In this document: positions 35,159 to 43,489 of the stretch, one piece after another
How positions within the stretch are numbered: the first letter of the stretch is position 1
How the letters are laid out: every line of letters begins with the position of its first letter
Source of the DNA: Rhodobacteraceae bacterium UBA6197
Lineage (GTDB): Bacteria > Pseudomonadota > Alphaproteobacteria > Rhodobacterales > Rhodobacteraceae
Direction of reading: 5' to 3'
NCBI GenBank assembly: GCA_002422085.1
Contig: DISZ01000019.1
Location: 199,351 to 263,350, forward strand
Length of the DNA stretch: 64,000 nt
The notes under the pieces: generated by a model
Told to the model about the DNA's origin: nothing
Database searches by the model: none
What the model saw: only the letters and a program-made list of their open reading frames with translations
Position numbers and translations under genes: made by a program

Positions 35159-36607
35159 TCAACTGCGCCAGAAGCGCGGCAGCAGCAGCACGAAAACCGA
35201 CAACAGCTCCAACCGGCCGATGAACATGCCAAAGATCATCAGCCATTTCGCGGTCGTGGGGAAATGATCCACTGCGCCATTGGCCGATACTTCCGGCCCC
35301 CAGGCGGGCCCCACATTGGCGATCGCCGTCCAGGCGGCGGTCAGCGCCGTCTTGGTTTCCAGCCCGGTGAGCGACAAGGCCACAATCAGCAGCCCGAAAC
35401 TGAGAATGAACAATGAAAAGAATGCCATGACCGAGTTGACCACCTCGACATCCACGGTGCGATGGTCAAAGCGCACCGGCTCGACCCGGTTCGGGCTGTG
35501 CAAACGGCGAATCTGGGTGCGCACCGCCTCGAACAGGATCAGGTAGCGAAACACCTTGACCGAACAGCCGGTGGACGAGGTGCAGCCGCCGATCAGCCCG
35601 GATATGATCAGCACCACGAAAGCCAGATGGCCCCATTTGGTCACGTCCTCCGAGGCATAGCCGGTGCCCGAAAAGATGGTAATCACGTTGAAGGTGACCT
35701 CGCGCAGCGTCGGCCAGAACGCGGCCTCGTGGCGCAGCACCCGGTAGACAACGATCACCGCAATCGCATAGCCCGTCCAGCGCAGATAGGCCCGCACCTG
35801 CACATCGCGCCAGAGCGGCGTGGCGTGGCCTTGGGTCAGTTGCACGAACCGGATGAACGGCAGCGACGCCAGGATCATGAACACCGACGAGGCGTATTCC
35901 GGCGCGCCGCGATAGATCGAGAAACTGGCGTCATAGCTGGAAAAGCCGCCGGTGCTGACGGTCGTCAGCGCATGCATCACCGCGTCAAAGGCGGTCATGC
36001 CAAGCGCCGCATAAACCAGCGCGCAAAGCAGCGTCAGCCCGATATAGATGCGGATCAACGCGGTCGAGATATCCAGCGCGCGGGGCAGGATCTTGCCCAG
36101 CGTGTCAAACCCTTCCGAACGAAAGAACTGCATCCCGCCGACCTTCATCACCGGCAAGAAGATCATCGCCACGATGACAATCCCCAGCCCGCCCAGCCAT
36201 TGCAGGATGCCGCGCCACATATTGGTGCCGCGTGGCAGATCGTCGATGCTGGGAAAGACCGTGGTGCCGGTCGTGGTCATCCCTGACATCGCCTCGAAAT
36301 AGGCGTCGGTAAAGCCGACCCCCGGCGCCCCGATCACGAACGGCAACGAACCAAAGAATGGCAGCGCCAGCCAGACCCCCGAGGTCAACAAGAAGCCCTG
36401 CTGCAAGGTCAGCGTCTTGCGCAACGGGTTTCGCGATGCCATCGCCAGAAGCCCGCCCGATATGACCGTGACAAACGAGGCCTCAAGAAACGCGCGCCAA
36501 TGAGCATTGCCGCCCTGCATGTCAATTGCCATGGGAATCAACATCGCCAGCCCAAGGACGGCAACCAGAAGACCAATCACATATCCGACGGGGCGAAAGT
36601 CGATCAT
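35159..36607 (-). CDS. trkH: Trk/Ktr-type potassium uptake membrane subunit
   Basis: 482 aa, the normal TrkH length. Several re-entrant pore loops with TT-GxT text are visible (AMSGMTTTGTTVFPS, ALTTVSTGGFSSYD, IFSGTGYASED, TAAWTAIANVGPAWG). The protein moves K+ inwards with an NAD/ATP-binding TrkA partner that is not encoded here. ATG 36607 (MIDFRP) was chosen; the frame extends 15 codons further upstream without family likeness. It is divergent from pyc with ~140 bp between. Confidence 0.92.
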   Translation of the reverse strand: MIDFRPVGYVIGLLVAVLGLAMLIPMAIDMQGGNAHWRAFLEASFVTVISGGLLAMASRNPLRKTLTLQQGFLLTSGVWLALPFFGSLPFVIGAPGVGFTDAYFEAMSGMTTTGTTVFPSIDDLPRGTNMWRGILQWLGGLGIVIVAMIFLPVMKVGGMQFFRSEGFDTLGKILPRALDISTALIRIYIGLTLLCALVYAALGMTAFDAVMHALTTVSTGGFSSYDASFSIYRGAPEYASSVFMILASLPFIRFVQLTQGHATPLWRDVQVRAYLRWTGYAIAVIVVYRVLRHEAAFWPTLREVTFNVITIFSGTGYASEDVTKWGHLAFVVLIISGLIGGCTSSTGCSVKVFRYLILFEAVRTQIRRLHSPNRVEPVRFDHRTVDVEVVNSVMAFFSLFILSFGLLIVALSLTGLETKTALTAAWTAIANVGPAWGPEVSANGAVDHFPTTAKWLMIFGMFIGRLELLSVFVLLLPRFWRS

Positions 36608-36657
36608 CCGCCTTGCTTGCGGCGCGGCGGGTTGGCTGTCAAGCCTCTCCAATTGGT

Positions 36658-36678
36658 AAGGAATTGTTACAATTCCTT
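36658..36678. promoter_or_regulatory. perfect inverted repeat upstream of pyc
   Basis: Arms AAGGAATTG and CAATTCCTT with spacer TTA, 70 bp before the pyc start. It contains TACAAT, which could also be a -10 box. It is an operator for an unidentified regulator. Confidence 0.6.
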
Positions 36679-36690
36679 CGAAAAAGGCTT

Positions 36691-36707
36691 GCGCTGCACT
36701 GCAGCGC
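36691..36707. promoter_or_regulatory. PhaR-type palindrome upstream of pyc
   Basis: GCGCTGC-ACT-GCAGCGC contains CTGC-N3-GCAG, the motif reported for Rhodobacter sphaeroides PhaR and also present in the phaP promoter of this window. It lies 41 bp before the pyc start codon. Confidence 0.5.
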
Positions 36708-36748
36708 GCCTAAGCTCCTCGCCGAAATCCACCTGGGAGGGGTCACCC

Positions 36749-39700
36749 ATGTTCAAGAAAATCCTGATTGCCAACCGGGGCGAAATCGCCATTCGTGTCA
36801 TGCGCGCCGCCAATGAGCTGGGCAAGAAAACCGTCGCCATCTATGCCGAAGAAGACAAGCTGTCTTTGCACCGTTTCAAGGCCGACGAGGCCTACCGCGT
36901 CGGTGCGGGGCTTGGGCCGGTGGCGGCCTATCTGAGCATCGACGAAATCATCCGTGTGGCAAGGGAATCGGGGGCGGATGCGATTCACCCCGGCTATGGG
37001 CTGCTGTCGGAAAACCCCGATTTCGTCGAGGCCTGTGTGGCCAACGGCATCACCTTCATCGGGCCACGCGCCGATACGATGCGCGCCCTTGGCGACAAGG
37101 CCAGCGCGCGACATGTGGCGATCAAGGCCGGGGTGCCGGTGATCCCGGCAACCGATGTGCTGGGCGAGGACTTCGATCTGATCCGGGAACAGGCGGCGGC
37201 GGTGGGCTATCCCTTGATGCTCAAGGCGTCATGGGGCGGCGGCGGCCGTGGCATGCGCCCGATCCTTGGCCCGGACGAGCTGGCCGAAAAAGTCCGTGAA
37301 GGCCGGCGCGAAGCCGAGGCCGCCTTTGGCAATGGCGAGGGCTATCTGGAAAAGATGATCGAACGCGCCCGCCACGTCGAGGTGCAGCTTCTGGGCGACA
37401 CCCATGGCGGGCTTTATCACCTTTATGAACGCGACTGCACCGTGCAGCGGCGCAACCAGAAGGTCGTCGAGCGCGCGCCCGCGCCCTATCTCAGCGCCGA
37501 ACAGCGCGCCGAGGTCTGCGAGCTGGCGCTGAAGATCGGCCGCGCGGTCGGCTATCAGAACGCGGGCACCGTCGAATTCCTGATGGATATGGACAGCCAG
37601 CAGTTCTACTTCATCGAAGTGAACCCGCGCGTGCAGGTCGAACATACCGTCACCGAAGAGGTGACCGGCATCGACATCGTGCAAAGCCAGATCAAGGTGG
37701 CCGAGGGCGCCACCCTGGCCGAGGCCACCGGCGCGGCGCGGCAAGAAGACATCGTGCTGTCGGGTCATGCGCTGCAATGCCGGGTGACCACCGAGGACCC
37801 GCAAAACAACTTCATCCCCGACTATGGCCGGATCACCGCCTACCGATCGGCCACCGGCATGGGGATCCGGCTTGATGGCGGCACCGCCTATTCGGGCGGG
37901 GTCATCACGCGCTATTATGACAGTCTTCTGGTCAAGGTCACCGCCCGGGCACAGACCCCCACGCAGGCGATCGCGCGGATGGACCGGGCCTTGCGTGAAT
38001 TCCGGATCCGGGGCGTTTCAACCAATATCGCCTTTGTCGAAAACCTGCTCAAGCATCCGGTATTTCTGAACAATACCTACACCACCAAGTTCATCGACAC
38101 GACGCCGGCGCTGTTCACCTTCAGGAAACGGCGCGACCGGGCAACCAAGATCCTGACCTATATTGCCGACATTTCGGTCAACGGGCATCCCGAAACGGCG
38201 GGCCGTGCCCGCCCCGCCGCCGTGCCGCGCAACCCGAAGGCACCCGTGCAGAAGGCGGTTCCCGCCGCCGGCACCCGTACCCTTCTGGAGACCAAAGGCC
38301 CGCAGGCCGTGGCCGACTGGATGGCGGCGCAGAAAAAGCTGCTGATCACCGACACCACGATGCGCGATGGCCACCAGTCGCTTCTGGCCACGCGGATGCG
38401 CTCGATCGACATGGTGCGCGTGGCGCCGACCTATGCGGCCAACTTGCCCGACCTGTTCAGCGTCGAATGCTGGGGCGGTGCGACCTTTGACGTGGCCTAC
38501 CGCTACTTGCAGGAATGCCCGTGGCAACGCCTGCGTGACATCCGCGAACGGCTGCCCAATGTGATGACGCAGATGCTTCTGCGGGCCTCGAACGGGGTGG
38601 GGTACACCAACTATCCCGACAATGTGGTGCAGTTCTTTGTCGCGCGCGCGGCCAAGACCGGGGTCGATGTGTTCCGGGTGTTCGACAGCCTGAACTGGGT
38701 CGAAAACATGCGGGTAGCGATGGATGCGGTGCTCGAGGCCGACAAGGTCTGCGAAGGCACGATCTGCTACACCGGCGATATTCTGGACCCGAACCGCGCC
38801 AAATATGATCTGGCCTATTATGTCGCCATGGGCCGCGATCTGAAGGCGGCGGGCGCGCATGTCCTGGGGCTCAAGGACATGGCGGGGCTGTTGAAACCTG
38901 CCGCCGCGCGGGTGCTGATCCGCGCGCTGAAGGAAGAGGTCGGCCTGCCGATCCATTTTCACACCCATGACACCGGCGGCATTGCCGGGGCCACGGTTCT
39001 GGCGGCGGCCGATGCCGGGGTCGATGCGATCGACGCGGCGATGGATGCATTTTCGGGCGGCACCTCGCAGCCTTGCCTTGGCTCGATCGTCGAAGCCCTG
39101 CGCAACACCGAACGCGACACCGGTCTGGATATCGACGCGATCCGACAGATCTCGACCTATTGGGAGGGCGTGCGCCACCAGTACAAGGCCTTTGAATCGG
39201 GCCTTGAGGCCCCTGCCTCCGAGGTCTGGCTGCATGAGATGCCGGGAGGCCAGTTCACCAACCTCAAGGCGCAGGCGCGCAGCCTCGGGCTTGAGGACCG
39301 CTGGCAAGAGGTGGCCCAGGCCTATGCCGTTGCCAACCAGATGTTCGGCGATATCGTCAAGGTCACGCCCTCGTCCAAAGTGGTGGGCGACATGGCGCTG
39401 ATGATGGTATCGCAAAACCTGAGCCGCGCGCAGGTCGAGGACCCGGAAGTTGATGTGGCCTTCCCCGACTCTGTCGTCGACATGTTGCACGGTAATCTCG
39501 GCCAACCGCCCGGCGGCTGGCCGAGCGGCATCAGCGCCAAAGTGCTGAAAGGCGAAACCCCGATCACCTCCCGCCCCGGCGCGGGCATGGCGGCGGTCGA
39601 TCTTGAGGCGGAACGCGCCAAACTCTCGGCCGAGCTGAACGGCTTTGCGGTCGATGACGAGGATCTGGCCGGCTATCTGATGTATCCCAAGGTGTTTCTG

Positions 39701-40186
39701 GATTACATGGGCCGCCACCGCATCTATGGACCCGTGCGCACCCTGCCAACGGCGACCTTCTTTTACGGCATGGAGCCAGGCGACGATATCAGCGCCGAAA
39801 TCGACCCCGGAAAGACATTGGAAGTGCGCCTGCAAGCGGTCGGGGAAACCACTGACGACGGCGAGGCCAAGGTATTTTTCGAGCTCAACGGCCAACCTCG
39901 CGTGATCCGCGTGGCCAATCGTGCGGTCAAGGCGGCCACGGCGGCCAGACCCAAGGCCATCGAGGGCAACCCCGCCCATATCGGCGCGCCGATGCCGGGA
40001 GTGGTGGCCAGCGTCTCGGTCGTGGCCGGCCAAAAGGTCGAGGCGGGCGTTATGCTGCTGACGATCGAAGCGATGAAAATGGAAACCGGCATCCACGCGG
40101 ACCGCCCCGCGATCATTCGCGCCGTGCATGTTCAGGCCGGCCAGCAGATCGACGCCAAGGACCTGCTGATCGAGTTCGAGGGATAG
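36749..40186 (+). CDS. pyc: pyruvate carboxylase
   Basis: 1145 aa, biotin enzyme making oxaloacetate from pyruvate. The biotin carboxylase part (~1-460) has KILIANRGEIAIRVMRAA, MLKASWGGGGRGMR and FIEVNPRVQVEHTVTEE. The carboxyltransferase barrel (~530-800) has TDTTMRDGHQSLLATRMR and FHTHDTGG. The C-terminal biotinyl domain carries the biotin Lys in EAMKMETG. Start at ATG 36749 with GGGAGGGG as ribosome binding site. The frame extends 83 codons upstream over the regulatory palindromes, which is not credible. It is the main anaplerotic enzyme and competes with the PHB pathway for carbon. Confidence 0.96.
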   Translation: MFKKILIANRGEIAIRVMRAANELGKKTVAIYAEEDKLSLHRFKADEAYRVGAGLGPVAAYLSIDEIIRVARESGADAIHPGYGLLSENPDFVEACVANGITFIGPRADTMRALGDKASARHVAIKAGVPVIPATDVLGEDFDLIREQAAAVGYPLMLKASWGGGGRGMRPILGPDELAEKVREGRREAEAAFGNGEGYLEKMIERARHVEVQLLGDTHGGLYHLYERDCTVQRRNQKVVERAPAPYLSAEQRAEVCELALKIGRAVGYQNAGTVEFLMDMDSQQFYFIEVNPRVQVEHTVTEEVTGIDIVQSQIKVAEGATLAEATGAARQEDIVLSGHALQCRVTTEDPQNNFIPDYGRITAYRSATGMGIRLDGGTAYSGGVITRYYDSLLVKVTARAQTPTQAIARMDRALREFRIRGVSTNIAFVENLLKHPVFLNNTYTTKFIDTTPALFTFRKRRDRATKILTYIADISVNGHPETAGRARPAAVPRNPKAPVQKAVPAAGTRTLLETKGPQAVADWMAAQKKLLITDTTMRDGHQSLLATRMRSIDMVRVAPTYAANLPDLFSVECWGGATFDVAYRYLQECPWQRLRDIRERLPNVMTQMLLRASNGVGYTNYPDNVVQFFVARAAKTGVDVFRVFDSLNWVENMRVAMDAVLEADKVCEGTICYTGDILDPNRAKYDLAYYVAMGRDLKAAGAHVLGLKDMAGLLKPAAARVLIRALKEEVGLPIHFHTHDTGGIAGATVLAAADAGVDAIDAAMDAFSGGTSQPCLGSIVEALRNTERDTGLDIDAIRQISTYWEGVRHQYKAFESGLEAPASEVWLHEMPGGQFTNLKAQARSLGLEDRWQEVAQAYAVANQMFGDIVKVTPSSKVVGDMALMMVSQNLSRAQVEDPEVDVAFPDSVVDMLHGNLGQPPGGWPSGISAKVLKGETPITSRPGAGMAAVDLEAERAKLSAELNGFAVDDEDLAGYLMYPKVFLDYMGRHRIYGPVRTLPTATFFYGMEPGDDISAEIDPGKTLEVRLQAVGETTDDGEAKVFFELNGQPRVIRVANRAVKAATAARPKAIEGNPAHIGAPMPGVVASVSVVAGQKVEAGVMLLTIEAMKMETGIHADRPAIIRAVHVQAGQQIDAKDLLIEFEG

Positions 40187-40235
40187 CGCGCAGGAGGGGG
40201 CGATCTGCCCCCCTCTTGCCCTTTGGGCAATTCAC

Positions 40236-40265
40236 CCCCCGAGAGTATTTCTTCCAAAAAGAAGC
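40236..40265 (-). repeat. dispersed intergenic repeat, type B copy 3 (inverted partner of copy 4)
   Basis: Minus strand reads CTTCTTTTTGGAAGAAATAC then TCTCGGGGG. With copy 4 it forms an imperfect ~28-bp inverted repeat around a ~19-nt loop, 50 bp past the pyc stop. Confidence 0.75.
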
Positions 40266-40283
40266 CGATATCGTGCTTTTGTC

Positions 40284-40316
40284 CTTCTGTTTGGTGAAAA
40301 TACTCCGGGGGAGGCG
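40284..40316 (+). repeat. dispersed intergenic repeat, type B copy 4
   Basis: Reads CTTCTGTTTGGTGAAAATAC then TCCGGGGGAGGC. It is the right arm of the inverted pair after pyc. Confidence 0.75.
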
Positions 40317-40489
40317 CCGCAGGCGGCGGGGGCAGAGCCCCCCCCCGCAAGTTTGCCACCTCTGCCGTCCGATCGTACTGCCATAAATTTTCCGGGATCA
40401 TTCATTTTCCCCTTGCGGCCTGCGGCGGGAGTTTATAAATCCCCGGTCACCGAAAGCGACACGGTCACGTGGTGCGGACGGGATGGAGT

Positions 40490-40564
40490 GCGGGCGTAGC
40501 TCAGGGGTAGAGCATAACCTTGCCAAGGTTAGGGTCGTGAGTTCGAATCTCATCGCCCGCTCCA
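40490..40564 (+). tRNA. tRNA-Gly (anticodon GCC)
   Basis: 75 nt: acceptor GCGGGCG / CGCCCGC, D-arm GCTCAGGGGTAGAGC, and anticodon stem TAACC / GGTTA with loop TTGCCAA (anticodon GCC). The T-arm has GTTCGAATC and CCA is encoded. A terminator follows 26 bp later. Confidence 0.97.
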
Positions 40565-40590
40565 ATTTCTCCGCAAGGAGATGTAAAGAG

Positions 40591-40611
40591 ACCGCCTTCG
40601 GGCGGTTTTTT
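40591..40611 (+). terminator. intrinsic terminator after tRNA-Gly
   Basis: Stem ACCGCC / GGCGGT around TTCG, followed by a run of six T. It is a textbook rho-independent terminator. Confidence 0.9.
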
Positions 40612-40623
40612 GCTTTCTGGTTT

Positions 40624-41148
40624 TCAGGGCCGTGCCAACAGATCAGGGCCGCGCCCTGAGACAGCGGTCCCGACCTGGACGGCGGAGCCGTTCTTGCTGG
40701 CGCGGCCGCAGACGCTGGCGAGCAGGCAGGCACCACAGAAATCTGGCCGCGCGGGTGCCGGGGTTGACCGACTGCGGACCGGCAGAACATAGCGCACGAT
40801 TTCAACAAGATCCGCCACCTGGATCGGGTGCGACAGCACACAACGCAGCGAAGACAGCATCGAGAACAGCTCGCCATGGGCAAAGATCGCGCTGTCCGAC
40901 AGCAAGATCAAGGCAAGATCCGGATTGTGAATTTGGGCCGCCATGGCCACGGTCAGGCCACTGTCGCCCCCCGCGCCCTCGCCCTCGGGAAACAGCGTCG
41001 AAATCACCAGATCGGGATGTGCGGTCCGCACCGCCAGTATGGCGTGACCGACCGTGACCGCGTGATGCACCTGATGGCCTTCCGCTCGAAGGGCCGCAAG
41101 GCTTGCCTGGGTTTCGCAGGTGTCTTCGTCCACAAGCAGGATTTTCAT
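40624..41148 (-). CDS. receiver-like protein lacking the phosphoacceptor, with a Cys-rich tail
   Basis: 174 aa. Residues 1-125 follow a CheY-type receiver (MKILLVDEDTCETQASL, RAEGHQVHHAVTVG, HPDLVISTLFPEG). The acidic pair DED is kept, but the phosphorylated Asp is Thr51 and the conserved Lys is His (LSHPIQVADL). It is therefore unlikely to be phosphorylated in the normal way. The tail has DFCGACLLASVCGRA (C-x2-C-x6-C), which could hold a metal or form disulfides. ATG 41148 is the family start. A perfect CtrA box lies 45 bp upstream. No kinase or output domain is next to it. Confidence 0.75.
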   Translation of the reverse strand: MKILLVDEDTCETQASLAALRAEGHQVHHAVTVGHAILAVRTAHPDLVISTLFPEGEGAGGDSGLTVAMAAQIHNPDLALILLSDSAIFAHGELFSMLSSLRCVLSHPIQVADLVEIVRYVLPVRSRSTPAPARPDFCGACLLASVCGRASKNGSAVQVGTAVSGRGPDLLARP

Positions 41149-41192
41149 GATCTCTCGCGCCGGTTTGCTGCTTAATTGCAGCGCCTGAAGTA

Positions 41193-41208
41193 TTAATAAA
41201 AGGTTAAC
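41193..41208 (-). promoter_or_regulatory. CtrA binding site upstream of the pseudo-receiver gene
   Basis: TTAATAAAAGGTTAAC on the plus strand fits TTAA-N7-TTAAC exactly. It is 45 bp from the pseudo-receiver start on the minus strand and 111 bp from hisB on the plus strand, so the receiver gene is the likelier target. Confidence 0.65.
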
Positions 41209-41318
41209 GCGCCAGAAGCCGGACACTCGGGCGGCGCTGCGGGTGATTTCCCGCGCCAGCCCGCTTAACAAACCATCGCACGCGCCCTATAAGGCGCAGG
41301 ACAAACGAGGATATCACG

Positions 41319-41906
41319 ATGCGGACCGCCTCTATCACGCGCAAAACGGCTGAAACCGGGATCACCGTGACGGTGAATCTTGATGGTTCGGGTGCCTATG
41401 ACAACCAGACCGGGGTCGGCTTTTTCGACCATATGCTGGACCAGCTGGCGCGCCATTCGCTGATTGACCTCACGATCCGCGCCAAGGGCGATCTGCATAT
41501 CGACGACCACCACACCGTCGAGGATACAGGTATTGCGCTGGGGCAGGCGCTGAGCGCCGCCTTGGGCGACAAGCGCGGCATCCGGCGCTATGGGCACTTC
41601 AATCTGGCGATGGACGACACGCAGGTGGCCTGCGCGCTGGATCTTTCGGCGCGGCCATTTCTGGTCTGGAACGTCGATTTCCCGACTGCCAAGATCGGTA
41701 CTTTCGACACCGAACTGACGCGCGAGTTCTTTCAGGCGCTGGCCACGCATGGCGGCATCACGCTGCATGTGGACAAGGTGCATGGGCTCAACAGCCACCA
41801 CATTGCCGAGGCCGCCTTCAAGGCCGTCGCACGGGCATTGCGCGCGGCGGTCGAACCCGACCCGAGAATGGGCGGCGTGCTGCCCTCGACCAAGGGCGCG
41901 CTTTAG
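41319..41906 (+). CDS. hisB: imidazoleglycerol-phosphate dehydratase
   Basis: 195 aa, sixth step of histidine synthesis. Mn-binding repeats DHMLDQLARHS / DDHHTVEDTGIALGQ and LHVDKVHGLNSHHIAEAAFK are all present, with the N-terminal RKTAETGITVTVNLDG. Monofunctional form of normal length. It begins the cluster hisB-hisH, with 20 bp to hisH. Confidence 0.96.
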   Translation: MRTASITRKTAETGITVTVNLDGSGAYDNQTGVGFFDHMLDQLARHSLIDLTIRAKGDLHIDDHHTVEDTGIALGQALSAALGDKRGIRRYGHFNLAMDDTQVACALDLSARPFLVWNVDFPTAKIGTFDTELTREFFQALATHGGITLHVDKVHGLNSHHIAEAAFKAVARALRAAVEPDPRMGGVLPSTKGAL

Positions 41907-41926
41907 GGGCTTCGAAAGGAACAACG

Positions 41927-42565
41927 ATGCTGACGGTTCTGGTCGATTACGATTCAGGCAACCTGCACTCGGCTGAAAAAGCCTTCCAGCGGATGGCCTC
42001 CGAGGTTGGCGGCGGTGAGGTTCTGGTCAGCTCGCGCCCCGAGGACGTGGCCCGCGCCGATCGGATCGTCTTGCCGGGCGACGGCGCCTTTCCGGCGTGC
42101 CGGCAGGCGCTTGACGGCTACGGCGGGCTGTTCGAGGCGATCGAAGACGCGGTCCGCATCAAGGCCCGCCCGTTTCTGGGGATCTGCGTCGGGATGCAGA
42201 TGATGGCCAGTTGGGGGCGCGAATACCACGACACGCCGGGGTTTGACTGGATACCGGGCGAGGTGGTCAGGATCAGCCCCGCCGACTCTGGCCTGAAGGT
42301 GCCGCATATGGGCTGGAACGATCTGGTGATCGACCGCCCGCACGCGCTGCTGGAAGGCATCGCCACTGGCGATCACGCCTATTTCGTCCATTCCTACCAT
42401 TTCCGCGTTGAGAACCCCCAGCATCTGCTGGCGCATGCCGATTACGCCGGCCCGATCACCGCGATCATCGGGCGCGACACCATGGTCGGCACCCAGTTTC
42501 ACCCCGAGAAAAGTCAGGCGACCGGGCTGCGGTTGATTGGCAACTTTCTGCGCTGGCGCCCGTGA
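41927..42565 (+). CDS. hisH: imidazole glycerol phosphate synthase, glutamine amidotransferase subunit
   Basis: 212 aa. It partners HisF and releases ammonia from glutamine. VDYDSGNLHSAEKAF opens the domain; the oxyanion region is LPGDGAFPACR, the nucleophile Cys lies in GICVGMQMM, and the His-x-Glu in TQFHPEKSQ. Its TGA overlaps the GTG start of glsA. hisF lies ~3 kb downstream. Confidence 0.95.
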   Translation: MLTVLVDYDSGNLHSAEKAFQRMASEVGGGEVLVSSRPEDVARADRIVLPGDGAFPACRQALDGYGGLFEAIEDAVRIKARPFLGICVGMQMMASWGREYHDTPGFDWIPGEVVRISPADSGLKVPHMGWNDLVIDRPHALLEGIATGDHAYFVHSYHFRVENPQHLLAHADYAGPITAIIGRDTMVGTQFHPEKSQATGLRLIGNFLRWRP

Positions 42566-43482
42566 CGCCTGACACGCTGCGCCCGCTTCTGGACCGGATC
42601 GGGGCGGACATGGCCGCCGCCGAAGACCGGGGCCGCGTCGCCGACTACATCCCCGAACTGGCGCGCGTCGACCCGGCGCAGTTTGCGCTGTCGGTCGCCT
42701 TTCCCGATGGGCGGGTGGTTTCCACCGGGGCGGCACAAACGCGGTTCTCGATCCAGTCGATCTCCAAAGTATTCACGCTGGCGCTGGCGCTGGGGCGGCT
42801 GGGCGACAGTCTTTGGGCGCGGGTCGGGCGCGAGCCCTCGGGGCTCGCGTTCAACTCGATCGTGCAGCTTGAGATGGAGGCGGGCCGCCCCCGCAACCCG
42901 TTGATCAATGCCGGTGCGATCGTGGTGGCTGATGCGCTGCTGGGCCAATATGGCCCGCGCGAACTGTTGGCCGAACTGGTGCGGTTCATCCGCAGCGCTT
43001 GCGAGGATGACGACATCCATATCAACGAGGCCGTGGCCCGCTCTGAGGCCGAGACCGGCCACCGCAACCGCGCGCTGGCGCATTTCATGAAGTCGATGGG
43101 CAATCTGCAAAACCCGGTCGAGATGGTTCTGGGCGCCTATTTTCACCAATGTGCGGTTGAAATGACAACCGAACAGCTTGCCCGCGCGGGCCGCTTCCTG
43201 ATCCACGCGCAGGGCGCGCCACGGTTGGTGGCCCATGCCCGGATCCGCCGGATCAATGCGCTGATGATGACCTGCGGGCATTATGACGGCTCGGGCGAAT
43301 TCGCCTATCGTGTCGGTTTGCCGGGAAAAAGCGGCGTTGGCGGCGGTATTCTGGTGGTGGTGCCGGGGCAGGTTTCGGTGGCGGTCTGGTCGCCGGGGCT
43401 GAACGCGCAGGGCAATTCAAAACTGGGCAGCGAGGCGGTTGAGCTTTTGGCACGGCGCACTGGCTGGTCGGTGTTCGGTTGA
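42562..43482 (+). CDS. glsA: glutaminase
   Basis: 306 aa, serine-dependent beta-lactamase-like glutaminase making glutamate and ammonia. The nucleophile motif is SIQSISKVFTLAL (S-x2-K), with Tyr/Asn/Glu residues in NSIVQLE, RNPLINAGAI and MTCGHYDGSGEFA, and the final GKSGVGGGILV. It starts with GTG inside the hisH stop region (GTGA), so translation is probably coupled to hisH. Confidence 0.94.
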   Translation: MTPDTLRPLLDRIGADMAAAEDRGRVADYIPELARVDPAQFALSVAFPDGRVVSTGAAQTRFSIQSISKVFTLALALGRLGDSLWARVGREPSGLAFNSIVQLEMEAGRPRNPLINAGAIVVADALLGQYGPRELLAELVRFIRSACEDDDIHINEAVARSEAETGHRNRALAHFMKSMGNLQNPVEMVLGAYFHQCAVEMTTEQLARAGRFLIHAQGAPRLVAHARIRRINALMMTCGHYDGSGEFAYRVGLPGKSGVGGGILVVVPGQVSVAVWSPGLNAQGNSKLGSEAVELLARRTGWSVFG

Positions 43483-43489
43483 AAGAGGT

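Larger units (their letters stand above)
40187..40489. other. gene-free stretch between pyc and tRNA-Gly
   Basis: About 300 bp. It holds an inverted pair of type B repeats (listed separately), C-rich runs and no frame with protein character. Confidence 0.6.

Noticed and set aside
38018..40129. 703-codon open frame antisense to pyc
   Set aside because: It is a mirror of the carboxyltransferase and biotinyl domains of pyruvate carboxylase; composition is that of an antisense shadow.
40398..40883. 161-codon minus-strand frame over tRNA-Gly
   Set aside because: It overlaps the tRNA and its terminator, and the translation is low-complexity.
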